From contig JAJXZM010000277.1 in assembly GCA_021780055.1 (NCBI GenBank), forward strand, positions 1 to 8,314: DNA of 8,314 bases, read 5' to 3'. Below the pieces are notes generated by a model. That model was not told the DNA's origin and searched no databases. It saw only the letters and a list, made by a program, of their open reading frames with translations. Positions 1 through 4,702 of the stretch are shown piece after piece. Every line of letters begins with the position of its first letter. Position 1 is the stretch's first letter. A program made the translations under genes and the position numbers. Source of the DNA: Acidobacteriota bacterium (GTDB lineage: Bacteria; Acidobacteriota; Terriglobia; UBA7540).

Positions 1-1129
1 CTCCGATGTTTCCCGCAGAGTTCAGGAAACCCGTCCAGACGCCAACCTCGTCATGGGGCGCGCAGGATTGCAGGATCACTAACTGGTTGGCAGTGGAAAG
101 TCCGACCAGGCCGGCGCCGACGATCAGGCCAACGGCCACGCTGGCGCTTTGGGTGATCGCCGCGGGGATCATCAGCAGCCCGAAAATGAACCCGATCGTA
201 ATCATGGTCTTGCGCGTCCGCGTCTCGTCCCAGCCGCGGTGGATCAGGCGGTCGGCAATCCAGCCTCCAAGCGGCTGGCAAACACCAAAAACGGCATAGG
301 GCATGGCAGAGAAAAGACCTGCCTTGATGATGCTCAAATGACGGGCCTCATACAGATAGTCCGGGAGCCACGTCAGCATCAGGTACCAGAAATAATCAAA
401 GCAGAAGAAGCCCAGGCAGACGCCCAGCAGGTTGCGATCAAAATGCACCAGCCGGAAGCGGGGCCGCGCCTGTGAGGTCGCCAGATCGGAGGGCTTCTTC
501 GTTCTTTTTGCCAGCTTTGATGGAAAAGCGGCAAACCAGGGGACCAGCCAGATCAGGCCCAGGATCCCAATAAAGACAAATGCGTCTCGCCACCCGTAGC
601 GAACCAGCAGCCAGGGAATGCAGATGCCACCCAGAACCAGTCCGAAACGGGTGCCGGAATCGAAAAAGCCCGATGGCAGGCCGCGTTCCGCGCGCCCAAA
701 GAGCACGCTGACAATTTTGGTGCCGCCCGGCAGGTAAATCGATTCGCCAAAGCCCAGCAAAACGCGAAGCAGGATCAGGACCATCAGGGTGCCCGCCAAC
801 CCCGTGAGGCCCTGCGCCACGGACCAAAGAGCAAAGGCCCCGGCATAAACCCACAACAGGTTCATGCGGTCCGCCATGATTCCGATAGGAATCTGCATCA
901 GCGTATAGGACCAGAAAAACGCGGAGAGCAGGACTCCCTTTGCTTCCGGTCCCAGGTGAAGGTCGTGCGAGATCAGCGGCAGAGCGAATGAGATGGTTGT
1001 GCGGTCAAGGTAGTTAATGATTGAAGCGATGAACAGCAGCCACATCACCACCCATCGCCGGGTGTTGCTGATGCCGACGGAGGGAACAGGAATGTAGGGG
1101 GCAGATCTTGTTTCGTTCGATGGTTCCAT
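1..1129 (-). CDS. MFS transporter, anion:cation symporter (ACS)-like, 3' end cut off by the window
   Basis: This is an inner-membrane major facilitator permease, probably importing a small organic anion such as a sugar acid by proton symport. I translated it from the reverse complement: 376 codons are open with no stop before the window edge. The hydrophilic N-terminus is followed by TM1 with the ACS-type signature NYLDRTTISFALP (residues 39-51). The loop between TM2 and TM3 carries a motif-A-like GIMADR (83-88), and a second-half copy GGWIADRLIHRG lies near 288-299. The stretch WLPDYLYEARHLS (254-266) is typical of hexuronate/galactonate-type members. Family members are usually about 420-450 residues, so roughly the last one or two helices are missing. 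The ATG at 1127-1129 is preceded by GGGAG with 5 bases of spacing. It is divergent from the exported hydrolase, which suggests joint use of a glycan. Membership of MFS is secure, ACS is likely, and the substrate is unknown. Confidence 0.88.
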   Translation of the reverse strand, partial: MEPSNETRSAPYIPVPSVGISNTRRWVVMWLLFIASIINYLDRTTISFALPLISHDLHLGPEAKGVLLSAFFWSYTLMQIPIGIMADRMNLLWVYAGAFALWSVAQGLTGLAGTLMVLILLRVLLGFGESIYLPGGTKIVSVLFGRAERGLPSGFFDSGTRFGLVLGGICIPWLLVRYGWRDAFVFIGILGLIWLVPWFAAFPSKLAKRTKKPSDLATSQARPRFRLVHFDRNLLGVCLGFFCFDYFWYLMLTWLPDYLYEARHLSIIKAGLFSAMPYAVFGVCQPLGGWIADRLIHRGWDETRTRKTMITIGFIFGLLMIPAAITQSASVAVGLIVGAGLVGLSTANQLVILQSCAPHDEVGVWTGFLNSAGNIG

Positions 1130-1367
1130 TGGGTCTCCCAGCCTTCAGGAAGGGCTTGGGCAGAATATCGCATTTTGGCAGGAGATCAAGAGAAAGATGG
1201 TGCGACGTCCGCTTTTCCGCTGATCGTGAAACCTTTTGAACCGGGCCAGTCCGAGGGTTCTGGTCCATCGCCGGCGGCCAACGGCAATCTGAGATGGTCC
1301 TTCCAGGCCATCTTTCTTGTGGTATTGTTGAATCTCGTAATTCATCCCTCAGTGGAGGCGTCATCCG
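1130..1367. promoter_or_regulatory. Divergent intergenic region between transporter and exported hydrolase
   Basis: These 238 bases separate two start codons pointing away from each other, so both promoters should lie here. I see no strong -35/-10 pair; TTCTTG (1314-1319) with a poor -10 17 bases later is the best plus-strand candidate and is weak. An imperfect palindrome at 1293-1312 pairs GATGG(T)CC with GGCCATC around a TTCCA centre. Another short one, CCTTC-AG-GAAGG, lies at 1142-1153 beside the transporter's ribosome-binding site. A clear GGAGG (1354-1358) sits 9 bases before the hydrolase ATG. Reading frames through the gap look like extensions or shadows rather than genes. Confidence 0.5.
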
Positions 1368-3041
1368 ATGCATCCCATCAGTCGAAGAAAATTCCTGCAA
1401 GCGGGCGTTGCGGCCTCAGCGTCTTTGAAAGCACTGGCCCTGGATCATCCCAAAATCTACCCCCTTCGGTGGGTGTACGTTTCAAGCGGGCTCCATGATG
1501 ACAAGGAACTGGAGCGCGTGGAAGGCATTGCGCGCACGGCCTCCGGCCACGGACTGAACGGCATGTTGCTTTCCGCCGGCTTCGACCAGATGGACTTGAA
1601 GCCTCCGGAATTCCTCCAGCGGCTCACAAGCCTGAAGAAGACCTGTGACAACATGAAAGTGGAAATTATCCCTCTCGGTTTCAGCGTGGGCTACGGCAGT
1701 GGCATCCTGGCACACAATCGAAACCTTGCCGCCGGAATGCCCGTCCGCGGAGCACTGTTCGTCGCATCAGAGAGTGACGTGCATTTTGTTCCTGACTCCC
1801 CGGCAAAGCTGCTGAATGGTGGCTTTGAAGAACATAACGGGAATCTCCCTGAAGGCTTCAGCGTTCATGGAAAATCCGTTTCGATCGACACGGCGGTGTT
1901 CCATTCCGGCAAGGCTTCCGTCCGCTTTTCGGATTTCAGCGGCACTTCAGGAGAAACCTACCTGGCACAGGAACTACGCACCACTCCTTACCGTTGCTAC
2001 CGCCTTCGCTGCTGGGTGAAGACGGAGGACGTTTCGCCAGAGACGCGCTTTCATTTCTGGGCGATCGCGCCGGATGGCCGCGACCTCTCCTACCTGGAAC
2101 ATCCGCTTCCCGCAACCCGCGATTGGAGCAGGGTGGACTGGGCTTTTAACAGCTGGTACGCAGACCGCGTCAGTTTTCGCGTCGGAATCGCCGACGGCAA
2201 AGCCCGCAATGTCTGGGTGGATGACGTGACGGTGGAAGAGGTCGGCCTCGTCAATGTTTTGCGCCGCCCGGGAACGCCGGTTGGGGTTCGAAACGAGAAA
2301 ACAGGCGAAATTTACGAGGAGGGCCGGGACTATGATCATATCGCCGATCCCCAGCATAACTTCCGATGGGACCATGACGGCCCCTCCATCCATCTTCTGC
2401 ACGGCGGCCGCATCCGCGCTGGCGACCGCCTGCGCGTGGATTACTTCCACAGTTTGATGATCTATCACGACCAGGTCCCTATCGACATGTCCGAGCCTGA
2501 AGTGTACGAAATCTGGAAACGGCAGATTCCTCTGATCGACAAGTATCTGAAGCCTCGAAAGTATTTCCTCAGTATGGATGAGGTGCGCATCGGCGGCTTC
2601 TGCAAGGCTTGCAAGGACCGACATCTTCCTATGGCGGAAATCATGGGGAATTGTGTCAAGGACCAGGTTGCGATGGTCCGAGCCGTGAATCCGCAGGCGG
2701 AACTCTTTGTCTGGTCCGACATGTTCGATCCGAACCACAACGCCCACAAACGGTACTACCTGATCGACGGCAGCTTTGAGGGCGCATGGAAATACTTGCC
2801 CCGGAACCTGGTGATCGCCTGCTGGTACTACGAGAAGCGCAACCTGAGCCTGCCGTTTTTCTCCAAGCTCGGCTATCACACGCTGGCCGGCGCTTACTAC
2901 GACGCCGATAACCTTGACAACCCCAAAGGCTGGCTCCAGTCCCTCGACCGAACGCCCGGCGCCGTCGGCATCATGTACACCACTTGGGAAAACAAATACA
3001 AGTTGCTGCCGGCCTTTGGCGATCTGGTCTCAAAAAGATGA
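1368..3041 (+). CDS. Tat-exported GH20-like glycoside hydrolase with an inserted carbohydrate-binding domain
   Basis: This 557-residue protein probably acts outside the cytoplasm on a glycan. The N-terminus SRRKFLQAGVA (5-15) is a twin-arginine signal, with a possible AxA cleavage site near 22-24. Residues about 30-135 look like the first strands of a TIM barrel (LRWVYVSS, LNGMLLSAGFD, VEIIPLGF). Residues about 148-292 resemble a CBM4/9-type jelly-roll: it opens with LLNGGFEE, contains YRLRCWVKTEDVSP, and closes with VWVDDVTVEEVG. A beta-rich linker (about 296-362) follows, then the barrel resumes: YFLSMDEVRIGGFCKACK (399-416) matches the Asp-Glu pair of GH20-like enzymes (D404, E405), followed by LFVWSDMFD (446-454) and IMYTTWENKY (535-544). 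C412 and C415 could form a disulfide or bind a metal. GGAGG lies 9 bases before the ATG, and the Tat motif supports this start. The exact family and substrate are unknown, and an inactive glycan-binding relative is possible. Confidence 0.75.
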   Translation: MHPISRRKFLQAGVAASASLKALALDHPKIYPLRWVYVSSGLHDDKELERVEGIARTASGHGLNGMLLSAGFDQMDLKPPEFLQRLTSLKKTCDNMKVEIIPLGFSVGYGSGILAHNRNLAAGMPVRGALFVASESDVHFVPDSPAKLLNGGFEEHNGNLPEGFSVHGKSVSIDTAVFHSGKASVRFSDFSGTSGETYLAQELRTTPYRCYRLRCWVKTEDVSPETRFHFWAIAPDGRDLSYLEHPLPATRDWSRVDWAFNSWYADRVSFRVGIADGKARNVWVDDVTVEEVGLVNVLRRPGTPVGVRNEKTGEIYEEGRDYDHIADPQHNFRWDHDGPSIHLLHGGRIRAGDRLRVDYFHSLMIYHDQVPIDMSEPEVYEIWKRQIPLIDKYLKPRKYFLSMDEVRIGGFCKACKDRHLPMAEIMGNCVKDQVAMVRAVNPQAELFVWSDMFDPNHNAHKRYYLIDGSFEGAWKYLPRNLVIACWYYEKRNLSLPFFSKLGYHTLAGAYYDADNLDNPKGWLQSLDRTPGAVGIMYTTWENKYKLLPAFGDLVSKR

Positions 3042-3091
3042 TGCCTTAAGGGAGTCAAAACCTGGGCGAAAGAGGAAGGTAGGAACTGAGC

Positions 3092-3265
3092 TCAGGCGAA
3101 CGGCAGCATGATCCAGCCAAGAAGGACGGCGATGCCCACGAAGGCGGCAAACACTTTGGCGCCGTAGATCAGTTGCTCGCGCAGTGTCTGCTTGCTGAGC
3201 ACGGCAAACACCACGGAGACCAGAAAGGAAAACAGCACCAGCGCTTCAAAGTGAGAAAGGACCAT
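3092..3265 (-). CDS. Small two-helix membrane protein, 57 residues, function unknown
   Basis: Translating the reverse complement gives 57 residues beginning MVLSHFEALVLFSFLVSVVF and ending WIMLPFA. There are two hydrophobic segments, about residues 7-23 and 36-55. They are separated by a polar stretch, SKQTLREQLIYG (24-35), whose charges suggest a short helical hairpin in the inner membrane. AAGGTG lies 5 bases upstream of the ATG, which is a good ribosome-binding site for so short a gene. It starts 41 bases after the stop of the DUF6677-like gene on the same strand, so the two are probably co-transcribed and may work together. It ends 50 bases from the convergent hydrolase gene. I recall similar short proteins in Acidobacteriota but cannot name a family. 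The combination of ribosome-binding site, hydrophobicity pattern and neighbour makes it likely to be real. Confidence 0.68.
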   Translation of the reverse strand: MVLSHFEALVLFSFLVSVVFAVLSKQTLREQLIYGAKVFAAFVGIAVLLGWIMLPFA

Positions 3266-3306
3266 TCGTTCACCTTGCGGGGGAAAACCTTGTGCAATTT
3301 CCGGCC

Positions 3307-3750
3307 TTAAGATTTTCTCCCCATCGCAATGTCATAGGTATCGAGGATTGTCAGCACGTTCAGCATGCCCGCACTCACCAGAAACGCCGTGCCATAGTCC
3401 GAGCAGACAAAGAACGTGTTTCCGCCGCCGTAACCGAAAAACGTGGCGGCCGGCATGGGAATACCGACCGAGAGTTCGGCAAAATGACCGAGCGTCTGCA
3501 GGTATGAACCGGAACCGGTGGCGAAGAACTGCCCTTGCATCGCCAGCCCAAACGCGAACATCGCCACAATGGCCAGAAACAGGACCAGCGCTCTTCCCCT
3601 GCGGCCCAGCAGAAAATGTCCCAGCCCCGGGATGGCCCACGCCGCAACGCACAACCCAACCAGGCTGCCAGTCGAAGGCTGCGGACGCGAAGGGGCAGCA
3701 GCCTCTTTCGTCGTCTTCTCTTCCTGCTGTTCAGCAATTTTCCTGGCCAT
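3307..3750 (-). CDS. DUF6677-like small membrane protein
   Basis: This 147-residue inner-membrane protein has unknown biochemical function. The first 27 residues are charged and then Ser/Pro-rich (EQQEEKTTKE, PSRPQPSTG) and likely cytoplasmic. A first transmembrane segment (about 28-46) runs into PGLGHFLLGRRGRA (41-54). This Pro-Gly-x-Gly-His with a following Arg cluster is the feature by which I recognise the family, and it resembles the TM2-domain type of turn. A second segment spans about 55-71 and a third about 122-136, ending in LDTYDIAMGRK (136-146), another family-typical tail. The region between holds a Gly/Phe-rich stretch (FFGYGGGNTFF) that may be a periplasmic loop. The ATG at 3748-3750 has no good Shine-Dalgarno sequence, so the gene may be leaderless or start elsewhere. 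The 57-residue membrane gene follows after 41 bases. The DUF6677 assignment is from memory. Confidence 0.72.
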   Translation of the reverse strand: MARKIAEQQEEKTTKEAAAPSRPQPSTGSLVGLCVAAWAIPGLGHFLLGRRGRALVLFLAIVAMFAFGLAMQGQFFATGSGSYLQTLGHFAELSVGIPMPAATFFGYGGGNTFFVCSDYGTAFLVSAGMLNVLTILDTYDIAMGRKS

Positions 3751-3803
3751 AGGCTGGAATCAAAAAGGCTTCGCCGGCTTGCAGTCCGCGGCGCTCCTCA
3801 CCC

Positions 3804-4013
3804 CTGCGTTTCCAACCTGTAACCATACCATACGGGCCAAACCAGCGGCAATGAAGATACTGTGGCCACTGGGCGGCAGGGACAAGACTGCGAGAATTAT
3901 GAATTTTGAATTATGAATGACGAATTCCAGCTAACCGAAGCATCTATTTCAACATGAAGTCTCTTCTTCATAATTCAGCTTTCATAATTCATAATTGCCA
4001 GCTGCGTTTCCAA
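3804..4013. repeat. 12-base direct repeat pair CTGCGTTTCCAA flanking the AT-rich inverted repeat
   Basis: The same 12 bases occur at 3804-3815 and 4002-4013, 198 bases apart, on either side of the inverted-repeat element. An exact 12-mer twice in so short a non-coding stretch is unlikely by chance, so a shared origin by duplication or recombination is plausible. It is longer than most target-site duplications. The sequence just outside each copy differs, so the repeated unit appears to be short. Confidence 0.5.
3894..3990. repeat. 24-base imperfect inverted repeat built from GAATTATGAA units
   Basis: The left arm (3894-3917) contains GAATTATGAA twice (3894-3903 and 3908-3917). The right arm (3967-3990) contains the reverse complement TTCATAATTC twice (3967-3976 and 3981-3990), with a partial overlapping third copy at 3988-3997. 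Reverse-complementing the right arm and aligning it to the left gives 21 of 24 matches, the differences being the three bases between the two units. The 49-base interior (3918-3966) shows no gene. A transcript in either direction could fold into a long AT-rich hairpin. It has no transposase and no clear insertion duplication directly at its ends. Confidence 0.7.
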
Positions 4014-4045
4014 TCGCCAAATCGCAAATCACTCAATCACAAATG
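4011..4045. repeat. Degenerate short direct repeats (CAAATC/CAATCA type)
   Basis: This stretch reads as a run of related 7-8 base words: CAATCGC, CAAATCG, CAAATCA, CTCAATCA, CAAATGG. The words are too diverged to be a simple tandem repeat, but their near-constant spacing is not what coding or random GC-rich DNA would give. It lies directly after the stop codon of the permease remnant as read on the minus strand. Confidence 0.45.
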
Positions 4046-4047
4046 GC

Positions 4048-4122
4048 TCATTCGTACCTCAGCGCCACCATGGGATCGACTTACGACGCGCGGCACGATG
4101 GGTATCTGCCAGGAAAGCGGCC
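4048..4122 (-). pseudogene. Remnant of the 3' end of an ADOP-type (FtsX/MacB-like) ABC permease gene
   Basis: On the minus strand one frame reads GRYPSCRAS, a TAA stop (4081-4083), then VDPMVALRYE and a TGA stop (4048-4050). VDPMVALRYE followed by a stop is the C-terminus I know from the large ADOP permease family abundant in Acidobacteriota. There it is preceded by a stretch like YLPARRASR; here the Arg before Val-Asp-Pro has become a stop codon. Only about 24 codons are recognisable. Further upstream the frame runs into the end of the cysteine-rich gene, whose stop codon begins at 4127, so the remnant abuts that gene. No other part of a permease or its ATPase is present. The fragment cannot encode a working protein; it is most likely a decayed or transposed gene end. 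Confidence 0.65.
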
Positions 4123-4124
4123 GT

Positions 4125-4301
4125 TCAAACATTGTCCTGCGTCCGATAGTCGCAGGCTTCGCGGCAGTCGGCACAGTAGTATTGGCCGTCTTCGGTGAGC
4201 CGGACGCCGAATTCCGCATGGCACAGGGCGCAGTACCGGTCGCACTGGCAGCGCTCTTCCGGTTGGTCGCAGACAGAACAGAGAAAGATTTCCCGTGGCA
4301 T
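4125..4301 (-). CDS. 58-residue cysteine-rich (zinc-ribbon-like) protein
   Basis: This short cytoplasmic protein begins MPREIFLCSVCDQ and has nine cysteines in 58 residues. They form CxxC (C8, C11), CxC (C18, C20), CxxC (C24, C27), CxxC (C43, C46) and a lone C50. The spacing could give two zinc sites, for example C8/C11/C18/C20 and C24/C27/C43/C46, as in paired zinc ribbons or knuckles; iron-sulfur binding is an alternative. There is no signal peptide or membrane segment. The frame stays open to 4460, but I chose the ATG at 4299-4301 because AAAAGGAG lies 9 bases upstream and the extension (PRYGVCRPCRLPAAPAAG) looks like translated GC-rich non-coding DNA. It is divergent from gcvT and directly abuts the permease remnant. 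Similar proteins exist in Acidobacteriota as far as I recall, without known function. Confidence 0.72.
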   Translation of the reverse strand: MPREIFLCSVCDQPEERCQCDRYCALCHAEFGVRLTEDGQYYCADCREACDYRTQDNV

Positions 4302-4626
4302 ATGCTCGTTCTCCTTTTCCAGCCCCGAGAAGCCGGCAAAATCGCTTCCAGGCGTGATCGGCCCCAACCGGCCGGCCGCCGGGGCAGCCGGGAGTCGGCA
4401 AGGGCGGCAGACACCGTAACGTGGCAACAAACCCCTGACTCTTCTTATCGGCAACTTCAATCTTTGCGCTCAGTCACCGGGACAAGCTCAGCGCAGAGGG
4501 AGCTGAGGCGTTCTGAACGCACCAATTTGGCCGTTTTTTACCCTCAGGGGGCACCGGATTTCGCTTAGACAAATCCTCACTGGGCGGCGCCCATGGCCCG
4601 CATGCCGGCAGTTGTGATGCACATCC

Positions 4627-4655
4627 TTGACCCTTTTCCCGCAGGCGTGTTAACT
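4627..4655 (+). promoter_or_regulatory. Probable gcvT promoter
   Basis: TTGACC (4627-4632) matches the sigma-70 -35 consensus at five of six positions. Seventeen bases later TTAACT (4650-4655) matches the -10 at three of six. Transcription would begin near 4662, leaving a leader of about 40 bases. That fits the position of the ribosome-binding site and leaves no room for a riboswitch. It is the best-placed promoter for the whole gcv operon, but the -10 is weak. Confidence 0.45.
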
Positions 4656-4688
4656 TCACAATCTTCGGCATTCATAAAAGTCTGAAGC

Positions 4689-4696
4689 AGGGGGAG
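4689..4696 (+). promoter_or_regulatory. gcvT: Ribosome-binding site that decides the gcvT start
   Basis: AGGGGGAG is a strong Shine-Dalgarno sequence. It touches the first in-frame TTG (4697), which is too close to be used, and sits 6 bases before the next TTG (4703), which is ideal. This favours 4703 as the initiation codon. Confidence 0.6.
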
Positions 4697-4702
4697 TTGG
4701 AA

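Larger units (their letters stand above)
3751..4047. other. Gene-free repeat-rich intergenic stretch
   Basis: No convincing gene lies between the start of the DUF6677-like gene and the permease remnant. Nearest the gene, on the minus strand, a weak promoter can be drawn: TTGCCG (complement of 3846-3851), 18 bases, TATGGT (complement of 3822-3827). The middle is AT-rich and built from copies of GAATTATGAA in both orientations. A 12-base direct repeat (CTGCGTTTCCAA) occurs at 3804-3815 and 4002-4013. The right end holds CAAATC-type repeats. The sharp drop in GC relative to the flanking genes and the density of repeats suggest a patch of accumulated or decayed mobile or repeated DNA. Confidence 0.6.
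4302..4702. other. Divergent intergenic region upstream of gcvT and the cysteine-rich gene
   Basis: About 400 bases without a gene I can support. The part nearest the cysteine-rich gene is very GC-rich. Positions 4465-4520 are packed with inverted repeats: TGCGCT/AGCGCA (4465-4470 with 4490-4495), CTCAGC/GCTGAG (4487-4492 with 4502-4507), and the 13-base palindrome GCGTTC-T-GAACGC (4508-4520). A T-run (4533-4538) follows soon after, though with no good stem directly in front of it. A further palindrome TGGGC-GGC-GCCCA sits at 4581-4593, about 34 bases before the proposed gcvT promoter. I see no glycine riboswitch core. Confidence 0.5.

Noticed and set aside
438..854. 138-codon minus-strand frame within the transporter region
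   Set aside because: It lies in a different minus-strand frame from the transporter, whose own translation gives consistent membrane segments and family motifs throughout.
1974..2879. 301-codon minus-strand frame inside the hydrolase gene
   Set aside because: It is antisense to a gene with a clear domain pattern; its His/Val/Asp-rich translation is the usual shadow of a GC-rich coding frame.
3086..3095. Perfect palindrome CTGAGCTCAG at the end of the 57-residue gene as a terminator
   Set aside because: It is only a 10-base palindrome with no loop and no T-run on either side; it overlaps a stop codon and may be chance.
3822..3851. Minus-strand promoter for the DUF6677-like gene (TTGCCG, 18 bases, TATGGT)
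   Set aside because: Each box matches consensus at only four of six positions and it is not clearly better than others nearby; mentioned in the intergenic entry but not called as a feature.
4302..4460. N-terminal extension of the cysteine-rich protein to 111 residues
   Set aside because: The extension is Arg/Pro/Ala-rich low-complexity sequence typical of GC-rich non-coding DNA, and the inner ATG has a strong ribosome-binding site.
3954..4568. Long plus-strand open frame of 204 codons across the repeats and the cysteine-rich gene
   Set aside because: Its translation starts inside the AT-rich repeat, has no domain or ribosome-binding site, and overlaps the better-supported minus-strand cysteine-rich gene.
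4302..4702. Glycine riboswitch ahead of gcvT
   Set aside because: Expected from the pathway, but I find no conserved aptamer core, and the leader from the proposed promoter is only about 40 bases.
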